A stretch of DNA of 64,000 nt, from contig JAVBRD010000008.1 in NCBI GenBank assembly GCA_031548365.1, positions 62,001-126,000 on the forward strand, in the 5' to 3' direction. Position numbers and translations under genes: made by a program. Every line of letters begins with the position of its first letter. Positions within the stretch are counted from its first letter, which is position 1. This document shows, piece by piece, positions 24,212 through 32,923 of this stretch. This DNA comes from JAVBRD01 sp031548365. GTDB taxonomy: Bacteria; Bacillota; Clostridia; Christensenellales; UBA1750. The notes beneath the pieces are model-generated. The model did not search any database and was not told the DNA's origin. It saw only the letters and a list, made by a program, of their open reading frames with translations.

Positions 24212-26521
24212 TTAATATGCGATGTAATCGTTGGAGATGTACCCGGTGGTCGACCCCGCCTTGATCTTGGAGAACTTCGCGCCCTTCTCGAGCACAACGA
24301 TGGTCGCGCCGTCCTTGACAGAGCCGATCCGCGAGGAAGTCTCGGCCGCCTTAGAACGAATGGAAACGTTGGCCCCTTCCGTCTTGGTTTTGATCTTCGC
24401 GGGCGTTGCCTTTGTCGATGTTCCGGCGGGCGCGGGCGTCGCAACGGTTTGCGTGCCTCCCCCTGAGGCGGCTGTTGCGGAACCAAGCGGCATTTTGGTC
24501 ATATACTCAGCGTAGGCGTAACCCTTCGTGTCGCCGACTTTGACGGTCAGCCAGTAGGTGTCCTCGGCGAGCACCTCCACGACCTCCCCCTTGGCGAGTG
24601 CGCGGAGTGTGTTGTGGTAGAACGCCATCCCAGCTTTGACCTCGGTTGCGACGTTGGCCTTTGCGAGCATGATGGGCGCGGGCGTAGGCGTGGGCGTGGC
24701 CACAGGCGTGGGCGCGGGCGTGACCGATGTGCCCATGCGCAGGTATTGCGTCTTGACGTATCCGATCAGGATGTCGTAGCGGATCATCGCCCACTCGCCC
24801 GATGTGCCGAGTACGTCGACCTGAGCGTCTTTGGGGATGGTGGTCAGCACTTGTGAGTCGGTGCTCGCTTCTTTGCGCATGCGCAGGTAGAGATCCGACT
24901 GAAGCGTGATGTAAGCGGTGTAGAGCGCTTGCCCGCCGGGCGTCGGTTCCGGGGTGGGAGCGGGCGTGAGCTGAACGGTCAGGTACTTGTTCTGCACGTA
25001 ACCCGCGACCTTACCGCTGCGAACCTTGACCCAATCGCCTTCGTACTTCATGACCTCGACCTGCGTGCCGTGCTTGACCGACCCGGCGACTGAGCTTGAC
25101 GTGGAGGCCGATTTGCGGATGTTGAGCGAGCTTGACGCCTTGGAGAGCATCACGGTGCCCATGCCGATGACGATGTCGCCCGTGGGTTTTTGCTCGTACG
25201 GCGCGCGGACGAAGTTCGACTGCGTCTGCTGCGCGCCGGGGTAGTAGAAGTTGAGGATGCTGTCATGCCCGAGGCCTTCGTTGGCCATCTGCTGCGCCCC
25301 GCGCTGGGAGAGGCCCACGCCGTGCCCCCACCGCCGGGCGGTGAGTGTCCAGCCCGACGCGGTCTGGGAGAGCGTGAAAAGCTGGAGGTTATCGGTGGCG
25401 GCTGGACGCACCTCATCTTGAAGGCTGATGGTGAGCTGGAGTGGCCCGCCATATTGCGCGACGGTCACCGTCATCAGAAGCGTCCGGTAATACCGTGAAA
25501 TGCCCGCGCTGCGCGCGTCGACCACACGGGGGTTCGTCAGCGACATCGCCTGAACGCCCGTGATGCTCACGCTGGCTTCCGGAACGCTCACGCCCAGCGC
25601 GGCGAGCTGCCGCGACGCGGCGGACCGCATAATGGCTGCGAACGGCGACGAGTACGTCTGGCCGTTGGTGGCCACGGGGATATCGTTTAGACTGGACATC
25701 GGGTTGCGCAGGTCATACGGATCATCAACCATGGCGTAGCACGCGACGATGCCCGGGTTGGGGCCGGTCCAGACGTTGGTCGGAAGCTCGGTCTGGCCGC
25801 CGTTTGACGATGAGTAATACGCGTCGATGATCTGCCCGCCGTATGTCAGGACGACGCCCGCGGTCTCATTGACCGCTTGATGCGCGGTGGTGTCGCCCAC
25901 GCGATAGCCTTTGTAGACCTGATCGTTGGCGTTGTCCACCATGTCGTACGCGGCGGAGGAGCCCATGCGCTTTGTCGCGTAAGAGCGCGCGCAGACCGCC
26001 TGCGCTTTGAGCGCTTGAAGCGGGAACAGGTTGGACATTTCGTGCGGGATGACGGATTTGATGTAGTCCTCCATGAACACCCGGCTGATGAAGCGGATGG
26101 TGTTTCCATCGTTCTTGAGCAGCAGGTCACCGCGGTAGGACGCGGTGCCGTTCTTGGGGTTGTACATGGTCAACAGATTGACCGTGTCGCTCGCGTATTC
26201 CTTGATTGTGAATCCAGAACCCATTGGGATGGGCCCAGAACCCGTGTTCAGGTTGAGCTGGCCGTTTTCGAGCGTCACGACGACTGAGCGCCCCTTGGTC
26301 AACGCGATGTCCGGCCTGCCCTCGATGCCATAGACGCCATCGAGCCGAATGGACTGCGACGTGAGACCCGCCATTGTGCTCAGCAGGATGCGAATGATGC
26401 CGTCGGACGCGGCGCTCGCGGGCGCGGGAAGGGCGAACGTGAGGCCGATGAAGATCGACGCCGCCAGCAGGCATGCGACGACGCGCCGGTGCATTGGGTG
26501 CAAGATCATCCCTCGTTTCAT
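24212..26521 (-). CDS. SpoIID/LytB-type wall enzyme with four SH3-like repeats
   Basis: A 769-residue secreted protein with a signal peptide (LLAASIFIGLTFALPAPASA). The SpoIID/LytB catalytic domain (about residues 85-440) has the glutamate in VIPHEMSNLFPLQALKAQ, the ARSYA segment and WGHGVGLSQRGA. Four bacterial SH3 repeats follow, each with a RxxASTSS/G-V-KxG pattern (LNIRKSAST, LRMRKEAST, a more diverged third, VSIRSKAAE), joined by Thr/Pro-rich linkers. SpoIID is a lytic transglycosylase needed for engulfment. This protein is more than twice SpoIID length, so it may instead be a vegetative wall enzyme of the same fold. Confidence 0.88.
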   Translation of the reverse strand: MKRGMILHPMHRRVVACLLAASIFIGLTFALPAPASAASDGIIRILLSTMAGLTSQSIRLDGVYGIEGRPDIALTKGRSVVVTLENGQLNLNTGSGPIPMGSGFTIKEYASDTVNLLTMYNPKNGTASYRGDLLLKNDGNTIRFISRVFMEDYIKSVIPHEMSNLFPLQALKAQAVCARSYATKRMGSSAAYDMVDNANDQVYKGYRVGDTTAHQAVNETAGVVLTYGGQIIDAYYSSSNGGQTELPTNVWTGPNPGIVACYAMVDDPYDLRNPMSSLNDIPVATNGQTYSSPFAAIMRSAASRQLAALGVSVPEASVSITGVQAMSLTNPRVVDARSAGISRYYRTLLMTVTVAQYGGPLQLTISLQDEVRPAATDNLQLFTLSQTASGWTLTARRWGHGVGLSQRGAQQMANEGLGHDSILNFYYPGAQQTQSNFVRAPYEQKPTGDIVIGMGTVMLSKASSSLNIRKSASTSSSVAGSVKHGTQVEVMKYEGDWVKVRSGKVAGYVQNKYLTVQLTPAPTPEPTPGGQALYTAYITLQSDLYLRMRKEASTDSQVLTTIPKDAQVDVLGTSGEWAMIRYDILIGYVKTQYLRMGTSVTPAPTPVATPTPTPAPIMLAKANVATEVKAGMAFYHNTLRALAKGEVVEVLAEDTYWLTVKVGDTKGYAYAEYMTKMPLGSATAASGGGTQTVATPAPAGTSTKATPAKIKTKTEGANVSIRSKAAETSSRIGSVKDGATIVVLEKGAKFSKIKAGSTTGYISNDYIAY

Positions 26522-26626
26522 CTCTTTTGCAAAATCATGTCAGACATATGACGATGATGTCACAGATAATGTTGCAGAAAACCGACAAAAAACACACTGC
26601 GCGCAAATTAACGCGCATGGTTATGC

Positions 26627-26656
26627 TTGCGCGCCTGCTGCGCCGTGGGTTACAAT
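26627..26656 (+). promoter_or_regulatory. Promoter of rsmA-minDE
   Basis: TTGCGC (26627-26632) and TACAAT (26651-26656) with an 18-bp spacer, upstream of the GTG start at 26696. Confidence 0.55.
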
Positions 26657-26695
26657 GACCCGGATCCACCTGCGCGCAGGAAAGGGGGAGGCCCA

Positions 26696-27553
26696 GTGAC
26701 CCATCAGGAGCTCGTGGCGAACTTGCGGTCAAGTCATTTTAACAAAAAGAAAACACTCGGGCAACACTTTCTGCTTGAGGAATCGGATATAGAGCGCATT
26801 GCCGAGGCAGCGAATGTCAGTGGCGGCGCGTGCGTGCTCGAAATCGGTCCAGGCCCGGGCACGCTCACGCTCGCGCTTGCTAAACGGGCCAAAACCGTAC
26901 TATGCGTTGAGATTGACCGCTCACTCGAACCGCTGCTGTCCGCGCTGTGCGCCGCGCATCCGAACGTGCGCGTGGTTTACGGGGACGTCCAGAAATTGGA
27001 CCTTGGCACGCTGACGCGGGAGGCATTCGGAGGCGACCGTTTTGATGTGGTGGCCAACCTGCCTTACTACATCACGTCGCCCGTAGTGATGCAATTGCTC
27101 GCCAAGGGGCTTCCGGTGGACGCGCTGACCTTAACTATTCAACGGGAAGCGGCCGAACGCCTCCTTGCCGAACCTGGCCAAAAAAACTACGTGGCCGCCA
27201 CAGTGTACGCGCGGTATTTCGCGCGGGCGTCCATATTGTTCGACATTCCCGCTTCCGCGTTCACGCCACCGCCGCATGTAACCTCATCGGTCGTGCGCCT
27301 TGACGTACGCCCCGCACCTTTTCCCGTGGCGAGCGAGTCCGTGTATTTCAGCGTCGTGCGCGCAGCGTTTCTCTCGCGCCGCAAAACGCTGCGCAACAAC
27401 CTGCAGGCGGTCTTTGCCCTCACGCGCGAGGATGCGGATCTAGTGCTTGCAAGCGCGGGCTGCGCTCCCGACGCGCGCGGCGATGCGCTCTCGCCGGAGG
27501 CGCTCGCGCGCGTGGCAGTGGCGCTCGCGCACATCATTGAAAACGCTGGGTGA
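26696..27553 (+). CDS. rsmA: 16S rRNA (adenine1518-N6/1519-N6) dimethyltransferase
   Basis: A 285-residue KsgA/RsmA enzyme that dimethylates two adjacent adenines in helix 45 of 16S rRNA. Motifs: KKTLGQHFL near the N-terminus, SAM-binding LEIGPGPGTLT, and catalytic NLPYYITSPV. The start is a GTG at 26696 with a strong GGGGGAGG site; the upstream in-frame extension would read through the promoter. It is the first gene of a plus-strand group with minD and minE. Confidence 0.93.
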   Translation: MTHQELVANLRSSHFNKKKTLGQHFLLEESDIERIAEAANVSGGACVLEIGPGPGTLTLALAKRAKTVLCVEIDRSLEPLLSALCAAHPNVRVVYGDVQKLDLGTLTREAFGGDRFDVVANLPYYITSPVVMQLLAKGLPVDALTLTIQREAAERLLAEPGQKNYVAATVYARYFARASILFDIPASAFTPPPHVTSSVVRLDVRPAPFPVASESVYFSVVRAAFLSRRKTLRNNLQAVFALTREDADLVLASAGCAPDARGDALSPEALARVAVALAHIIENAG

Positions 27554-27620
27554 AACGGGCGCAGCGGAACGCGGTTCGCGCAGCGATTAACGGTTGCCGT
27601 CAACTAAGCAATGAAGCGAG

Positions 27621-28427
27621 ATGAAAGAGGGAATGAGCGCATTGTCATCGGTCATCGTCGTCACATCGGGAAAGGGAGGCGTGGGCAAGACCACGGCTTG
27701 CGCAAATATAGGCATCGCGCTCGCGCTTGAGGGACGCACCGTTTGCCTTGTGGATACGGACATCGGGCTTCGCAATCTCGACGTCGTTATGGGACTTGAG
27801 AGCATGGTCGTGGACGACATTGTGGATGTGGTCGAGGGCGCGCGCACGCTGCGGCAGGCGCTCGTCAAAGACCCGCGCGTGGAGACGCTCTGGCTTTTGC
27901 CCGCCGCGCAGACGCGCGACAAGAACGCCGTCACGCCCGATCAGGTGCGCGCGGTGATCAACGAGCTTAAGAACTCCATGGAGTACATCCTCGTGGATTG
28001 CCCCGCAGGCATTGAACAGGGGTTTTACAACGCCGTGGCCGCCGCCGACCGCGCGATTGTTGTGACCAATCCAGAGGTCTCAGCCGTCCGCGACGCAGAC
28101 CGCGTCATCGGTCTTCTCGCCACCGTCAACCTGCCCGCACCCCAGCTGGTCGTCAACCGGATACGTCCCGGCATGGTCAAACGCGGAGACATGCTGAGCG
28201 CGAGCGACATTGTCGACCTGCTCGGTATCCCGCTCATTGGGCTTGTCCCCGACGATGAGCAGATCATACGCGCGGGCAACCTCGGCGTCCCCGCCGTGCT
28301 TTCGGGCGGACGCGCGGGCCTTGCGTACCGCAACATCGCGCTTCGCGTGCTCGGGCAGGATGTGCCTTTCATGGACATGCGCGAGCGGGGCTTTTTGGCC
28401 AAGCTCGCGGGACTTTTCGCGGGATAG
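27621..28427 (+). CDS. minD: Septum site-determining ATPase MinD
   Basis: A 268-residue MinD/ParA-type ATPase with the deviant Walker A TSGKGGVGKTTAC, VDTDIGLRNLDVVMG, and the MinD-type C-terminal membrane-targeting amphipathic end (MRERGFLAKLAGLFAG). It places the division septum with MinC and MinE. Two possible starts exist, ATG 27621 and ATG 27633; neither has an ideal ribosome binding site. minE follows. minC is absent here although it usually accompanies minD. Confidence 0.92.
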   Translation: MKEGMSALSSVIVVTSGKGGVGKTTACANIGIALALEGRTVCLVDTDIGLRNLDVVMGLESMVVDDIVDVVEGARTLRQALVKDPRVETLWLLPAAQTRDKNAVTPDQVRAVINELKNSMEYILVDCPAGIEQGFYNAVAAADRAIVVTNPEVSAVRDADRVIGLLATVNLPAPQLVVNRIRPGMVKRGDMLSASDIVDLLGIPLIGLVPDDEQIIRAGNLGVPAVLSGGRAGLAYRNIALRVLGQDVPFMDMRERGFLAKLAGLFAG

Positions 28428-28503
28428 GCGCCCCGCCGGGGATGCCGCGCTGGGCGTCACGCGAAGCGAATCAGCGGCGGCACTTGAAGAGGAGGAATTG
28501 ACC

Positions 28504-28758
28504 ATGGCTGAAACGCGCAGCGGGGTCGTCGCGCGGGAGCGGCTTGCGGGCGTGCTGCTCAAGGATCACTCGCATGTTACGCAGGACGGGCTTTCCCTGC
28601 TCCTGCACGACGTGGGCGAGGTGCTTTCTCTTTATCTTGAAACGGAGGAACCCGGCCTTGGCATTTCTCTTGAGCGGCGGCGTGAGGGCGGCGTGACTCT
28701 CACCCTCAAGGTGCCCGTGCGCAGCTTCAAGCCGGTTTCTCGCACGCCCGCCGGCTAG
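28504..28758 (+). CDS. minE: Cell division topological specificity factor MinE
   Basis: An 84-residue protein. Its order of features matches MinE: an ARERLAGVLLKDHSHVTQDGL segment corresponding to the MinD-contact helix, then DVGEVLSLYLETEEPGLGISLERR and a final beta strand LTLKVPVRSF. The ATG at 28504 follows GAGGAGG; the longer open frame upstream is a shadow of minD. Sequence similarity to model MinE is modest, so the call leans on pattern and on position right after minD. Confidence 0.82.
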   Translation: MAETRSGVVARERLAGVLLKDHSHVTQDGLSLLLHDVGEVLSLYLETEEPGLGISLERRREGGVTLTLKVPVRSFKPVSRTPAG

Positions 28759-28892
28759 TTGACAGGGCCGCTGATATGTCCTAAGATCAAAACGCCGCGG
28801 CGAAAAGCGCCAGACAAAAAGTCTTGCCCGCGTTTGGCGAAAGACGGCCGCCGCGGGCCGTTTCCCGCGAGATCCGCACTTGGCCGCAGAGG

Positions 28893-29672
28893 ATGGATGT
28901 TGTGTTCGATACGCACGCGCACTTGGACGATCCGCGCTATGACGAGGACCGTGAGCTTGTGATATCGCGAATGCGAGAGGCGGGGGTGTCGGGCTGCGCG
29001 ACGATCGGCGCGGACATGCCGACATCGCGCGCTGCGGCGGCGATTGCGCAGAGAACTGCAGGGGTTGTCGCGGCGGTGGGGATACACCCGCACGAGGCCA
29101 AGACGTATACGGTGGAGTGCCTAGACGAGATCAAGGCCATGCTGGGGCTGCCGTGGGTGCGAGCACTCGGGGAGATCGGGCTGGACTACTACTACGACTT
29201 GTCACCCAGGGATGCGCAGAAGACCGCTTTTGCCGCGCAGCTGGAGCTGGCGGTCGCGGAGAATGTGCCGGTGATCTTCCATGTGCGCGAAGCGCACGAG
29301 GACGCGTACGAGATCATGGCTTTGCACAAAAAAAAGCTCCCCCCGTGCGTGATGCATTGTTTCTCCGGAAGTTATGAGACGGCCAAGCGTTTTCTGGATC
29401 TGGGGTTGATGATCTCGCTCGCGGGTCCCGTGACGTTCAAGAACGCGCGCGTCCAGCACGATGTCGCAAAACGAGTGCCGCTCGAACGCTTGATGTGCGA
29501 GACCGATTCGCCCTACATGTCGCCCGAGCCGTTCCGGGGGAAGCGCAACGAGCCTGCGCGCGTGGTTTTTGTCGCCGAGATGATCGCTTCTCTCCGCGCG
29601 CAGACCGATGAGCGGAGCACGGTACTGGACGCGCTCGATCGTAACGCGCGGAAGTTTTACCGAACTGATTGA
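28893..29672 (+). CDS. tatD: TatD family metal-dependent nuclease
   Basis: A 259-residue TIM-barrel hydrolase with metal ligands in FDTHAHLDD at the N-terminus, VGIHPHEA, GEIGLDYYYD, VIFHVREAHEDA, MHCFSGS and CETDSPYMSPEPFRGKRN. TatD proteins are 3'-5' DNA exonucleases. Start choice: ATG at 28893 or GTG at 28902 (which would give MFDTHAHLDD and a better spaced AGAGG). A 134-bp gap separates it from minE. A good terminator follows the gene. Confidence 0.9.
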   Translation: MDVVFDTHAHLDDPRYDEDRELVISRMREAGVSGCATIGADMPTSRAAAAIAQRTAGVVAAVGIHPHEAKTYTVECLDEIKAMLGLPWVRALGEIGLDYYYDLSPRDAQKTAFAAQLELAVAENVPVIFHVREAHEDAYEIMALHKKKLPPCVMHCFSGSYETAKRFLDLGLMISLAGPVTFKNARVQHDVAKRVPLERLMCETDSPYMSPEPFRGKRNEPARVVFVAEMIASLRAQTDERSTVLDALDRNARKFYRTD

Positions 29673-29763
29673 GATGAGCGCGCCCATCCGCATGAAAACG
29701 CGGATGAGCGCTATATCAACAGTTGCTTTTGACGGAGTTTGCGGCGCAGGAATTCGTGCGTAT

Positions 29764-29802
29764 AAAACCCGCGCGCCACACGGCCCGCGGGTTTTGTTGT
29801 TT
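29764..29802. terminator. Terminator between tatD and the C39-like gene
   Basis: AAAACCCGCG pairs with CGCGGGTTTT around a twelve-base loop, followed by GTTGTTT. The flanking A and T runs allow use by both converging genes. Confidence 0.75.
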
Positions 29803-29806
29803 GACG

Positions 29807-30436
29807 CTAGTTGACTACGACTGTACGCCACGCGTAAATTTTTCCGTGACGCGAAAGCGGCGTCAGCTCATCGTCGGAGAGCGGATCCATCGTGAGATAC
29901 TCGCCGTTCTCGGATCCCGTGATGAGTACCCAGTGCTGCCCGCCGTCCCCGCGCATTTTGACCTTGACCATGGGCAGTATGCCTTTTTTTAGGAGCCCGT
30001 CAATGTCGGCGCTCGACAGCTGATCGTCACGCGAGAGCGTCACGACAAGCGCCAGGCCGGGAACCGCTGTCTCAAGCGGCTTCCACAGCACCTGTCCCGT
30101 CTCGGAAAACGCGCTCGCGGCACTCATCTGCTCGCAAAGAGCCCCGGGGTCGGTTTCAATGCCCTGCGCGGTCAGCGCAGACGCGATGCACGTCACGAGG
30201 CACCCGGAACGCCCCATGCTGTCCCCGCTTTTGCCCAGCGTCTTGAACCGCCACTGGTTGTCGTCCTGCCGAAAGTGGGTCACTCTTGCGGCGGAGAATG
30301 CCGCGTTTGGCGATACGAGCTCACCCTGCGGCTGGCGCGCTTGGTACACCCGCATGCCGATGTTGATAGCGATCAACATCAGAAAAATGCCGCCATACAG
30401 TCCGATGCGCTGCTTGACAACGGGCGTGAGTTTCAT
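29807..30436 (-). CDS. Membrane-anchored C39-like cysteine peptidase
   Basis: A 209-residue protein with one N-terminal membrane anchor (IGLYGGIFLMLIAINIGM, residues 11-28), then a papain-like C39 domain. GRSGCLVTCIASAL carries the presumed catalytic Cys near residue 79, GGQHWVLITG the His and MDPLSDDE the Asp. The ATG used overlaps the end of the UlaG-like gene (ATGA-type coupling); the longer frame upstream is a shadow of that gene. The substrate is unknown. Such proteins may cut peptides or wall components outside the cell. Confidence 0.78.
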   Translation of the reverse strand: MKLTPVVKQRIGLYGGIFLMLIAINIGMRVYQARQPQGELVSPNAAFSAARVTHFRQDDNQWRFKTLGKSGDSMGRSGCLVTCIASALTAQGIETDPGALCEQMSAASAFSETGQVLWKPLETAVPGLALVVTLSRDDQLSSADIDGLLKKGILPMVKVKMRGDGGQHWVLITGSENGEYLTMDPLSDDELTPLSRHGKIYAWRTVVVN

Positions 30437-31140
30437 GCGCGCGCCGTCTCGGACAGGTTCATCCACTCGCCCGCTTTGTGTTCCGCGCAGCGAAAACCGG
30501 TGCGCTCCGCCCACAGGCAAAACGCGCGCGGATCGGCGGTGTTTTCGGGGAACATCCCGTAATGGGATGGCACGACCAGCTTCGCGCCGCACGCATGAGC
30601 AAGCCTGACGGCCTCGATGCCCGACATGTTGCCCCACTTGCCGTTAATACACACAACGAGCACATCCACGCTCTTTGGACACCGATTGAGTGTTGCATCC
30701 GTGAGCAGGCAATCGCCCGTGAAGTAGGCGCGGATGTCGTCATCGATGACCAGTCCGAGCGCGTCCGCCGAGTGCTCCGCGTACACGGCTCGCAGTTTCG
30801 CGCTTCCTAGCCGAACGGTGTCCCCTTCGGATACCGGCTTGACGCGCGCCTGCGGCACACCCAGCTTGATGAGTCCGGCGCACACTTTATCAGGGCCCAT
30901 ATAGATGTGCCGGTCAAACTTTGTCGCCGTGATCGTCTCGGCATCGAGGTGATCGCCGTGCTCGTGCGTGATGAAGATGATGTCGCTGACCAGTTCTCCC
31001 GGCGTAACTGGAGGTTCCATCATCCGCGTGTGACCCTTGTTCTTGCCCAGAGAATCGCTCAGATACGGGTCGACGCACACTTGTGCGCCGCCCGCGTCGA
31101 TCAGATATCCGCCCTGACCCAGCCACTTGATTTTAATCAT
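30433..31140 (-). CDS. UlaG-like metallo-beta-lactamase fold hydrolase
   Basis: A 235-residue MBL-fold protein with WLGQGGYLID, the metal motif THEHGDHLD, YFTGDCLL and a late SHYGMFPEN histidine. It resembles the UlaG / L-ascorbate-6-phosphate lactonase group and the wider YycJ-like hydrolases. The substrate cannot be told. It is the first gene of a two-gene unit with the C39-like peptidase and has its own good promoter. Confidence 0.85.
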   Translation of the reverse strand: MIKIKWLGQGGYLIDAGGAQVCVDPYLSDSLGKNKGHTRMMEPPVTPGELVSDIIFITHEHGDHLDAETITATKFDRHIYMGPDKVCAGLIKLGVPQARVKPVSEGDTVRLGSAKLRAVYAEHSADALGLVIDDDIRAYFTGDCLLTDATLNRCPKSVDVLVVCINGKWGNMSGIEAVRLAHACGAKLVVPSHYGMFPENTADPRAFCLWAERTGFRCAEHKAGEWMNLSETARA

Positions 31141-31171
31141 TCGTCAGTCTCCCTTCGGAGGTCTTTTTGCC

Positions 31172-31200
31172 AATATACCATCGCTTAGCGCACGGTGCAA
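31172..31200 (-). promoter_or_regulatory. Promoter of the UlaG-like/C39-like pair
   Basis: On the minus strand TTGCAC (31195-31200) and TATATT (31172-31177) are 17 bp apart, about 30 bp upstream of the ATG. Confidence 0.75.
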
Positions 31201-31362
31201 GCGTGGGGGAACAGCAGTGTTACCGCACCCGACTCCCGCTCTGGTGATCCATCCGTGCCGGCGCGATTGAAACGGAAGGATGCGCAGTATCTGGCAACGC
31301 TGATCAGAACCCGCCAAGGCGGCCAGGGCGGCAGAGAAATGCCGCGATCCGACGCTGCGGTG

Positions 31363-32598
31363 CTACGCATCTCCCACCGCTGCTGCGGCGGCAAGCACGG
31401 CCGCGCGGCCGTACTCGTATGTCAGCGATCCTTGCAGGAACACGGCGTATGGCTCGCGAAGCGGCGCGTCGGCGGATAACTCGATGCTCGCGCCAAGGAC
31501 AAACGCGCCCGCTGCCATGATGACCTGATGCTGGTAGCCCGGCATGTCCCACGGTTCGGGGACAGCGCCGGAATCTATGGGCGAGTTCGCTTGAATGGCG
31601 CGGCAGAAAGCGATCAAGCGCTCCGGCGTTTTCAGGGACACGGACTGGATGATGTCCGTGCGCGCTTCGGTTGCGCGGGGGGACACTTCGTAGCCCATCT
31701 CGGAAAAGAGCGCGGCTGTGAACGCGGCAACGCCCAGCGCCTGCGTGACGGTGTGTGGCGCGAGAAACAGTCCTTGATAAAACAGACGATACCCTGGTTC
31801 GTAAGAGCCGATCTCCGCGCCTACGCCCGGCGCGTACAAGCGGGCTGCGCAGCGCTCAACCAGCGCGCGTCTCCCCGCGACGTAGCCGCCGGTGGAAGCG
31901 ATCCCGCCGCCAGGATTTTTGATGAGGGAGCCCACGAGGAGATCGGCCTCGGCAGGTTCGGCCTCCTCGCAAAACTCGCCATAACAGTTGTCGACCATGA
32001 CGAAGACGTCGGGGCGGAGCCGATGGATTTCGCGGGCGGCAGCGTTGATCTCGGACACGGGGAGCGAAGGCCGCGTGGCGTCGTATCCCCGTGAACGCTG
32101 GAGCGCGACGACGCGGATGGCCGGATCCTTACGAAGCGCGGCTGCTATTGCGGCAAGATCGAGCGCGCCTTCCTTCATGGCGATTTCGCGGTAGGATATG
32201 CCCAGGGAGGAAAGGTCGCCCGGCGATGTTTTTCCGATGCCGATGACACTGTGTAGCGTGTCATAGGGCATACCTGTGGCGTAAAGCAGCGCATCTCCCG
32301 GCAGGAGGATGCCGAACAGCGCGACCGCGAGCGCGTGCGTGCCGGAGGCGATGTGCGGCCTTACGAGCGCGGCCTCGGTGCCCAGAGAACGCGCGAACAC
32401 GCGCTCGAGCGCGTCCCGGCCCGCGTCGCCATAGCCGTAGCCCGTTGAGCCCACGAGGTGCGATGCGGTGATGTTTTCGGCGCGAAACGCGTCGAGGATG
32501 CGCTTGGAGATGACGCGTTCGGACATTTCCCGATTCGCCAAAAGAACACGCGCCTGTTGCTCGGCGCGTGTGATCGCGGCATTGCTAATCCTATTCAT
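31363..32598 (-). CDS. ynbB: PLP-dependent YnbB/aluminium-resistance-type protein
   Basis: A 411-residue fold-type I PLP enzyme of the YnbB (methionine gamma-lyase-like, historically aluminium resistance) family. Seen: GYGYGDAGRDALERVFA, RPHIASGTHALA, VDNCYGEF with the cofactor aspartate, and SLIKNPGGG with the PLP lysine. It is the last gene of ruvC-ruvA-ruvB-miaA-hfq-ynbB on the minus strand; the miaA-hfq-ynbB order is also known from Bacillus. Its physiological reaction is not established. Confidence 0.88.
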   Translation of the reverse strand: MNRISNAAITRAEQQARVLLANREMSERVISKRILDAFRAENITASHLVGSTGYGYGDAGRDALERVFARSLGTEAALVRPHIASGTHALAVALFGILLPGDALLYATGMPYDTLHSVIGIGKTSPGDLSSLGISYREIAMKEGALDLAAIAAALRKDPAIRVVALQRSRGYDATRPSLPVSEINAAAREIHRLRPDVFVMVDNCYGEFCEEAEPAEADLLVGSLIKNPGGGIASTGGYVAGRRALVERCAARLYAPGVGAEIGSYEPGYRLFYQGLFLAPHTVTQALGVAAFTAALFSEMGYEVSPRATEARTDIIQSVSLKTPERLIAFCRAIQANSPIDSGAVPEPWDMPGYQHQVIMAAGAFVLGASIELSADAPLREPYAVFLQGSLTYEYGRAAVLAAAAAVGDA

Positions 32599-32624
32599 CT
32601 GTTGTTCTGCTCCGTTGTGTGAGT

Positions 32625-32873
32625 TTATTCGCCGTTTTCAGCCTCGTCCATGCCGCTGAGCGGCAGCGACTGCGCCGGAGTCAAGGTGGATATGGCGTGT
32701 TTGTAGATCATCATTTGCTTGCCGTCGCCTTCAATGATGACGACAAAATTGTCAAAACCTCTGACAATCCCCTTGACAGGAACCCCATTGACCAAATACA
32801 CGGTCACAGGTGCTTTCTCCTTGCGGAGTGTGTTTAGGATGTGCTCTTGGTACGACACACCTCTTTGAACCAT
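32625..32873 (-). CDS. hfq: RNA chaperone Hfq
   Basis: An 82-residue Sm-like protein. Sm1 has the VTVYLVNGVPVKGIVRGFDNFVV pattern and Sm2 the IYKHAISTL motif (YKHA is the Hfq hallmark). It forms a hexamer that helps small RNAs pair with mRNA. Two consecutive ATGs (32876 and 32873) follow GGGAGG; the second has better spacing. It lies between miaA and ynbB. Confidence 0.95.
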   Translation of the reverse strand: MVQRGVSYQEHILNTLRKEKAPVTVYLVNGVPVKGIVRGFDNFVVIIEGDGKQMMIYKHAISTLTPAQSLPLSGMDEAENGE

Positions 32874-32923
32874 CATAATCCTCCCAAATAACCCGTTAGT
32901 AATTGCCATTATACCACAGATTC

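Noticed and set aside
24621..24760. Repetitive GGGCGCGGGCGTAGGCGTGGGCG tract considered as a DNA repeat or CRISPR-like array
   Set aside because: It is the coding DNA of the Pro/Thr linker between SH3 repeats of the SpoIID-like protein; unit lengths are irregular and there are no spacers.
26349..26699. Plus-strand frame covering the start of the SpoIID-like gene and the rsmA promoter
   Set aside because: It overlaps the signal peptide of a well supported gene and has no motif.
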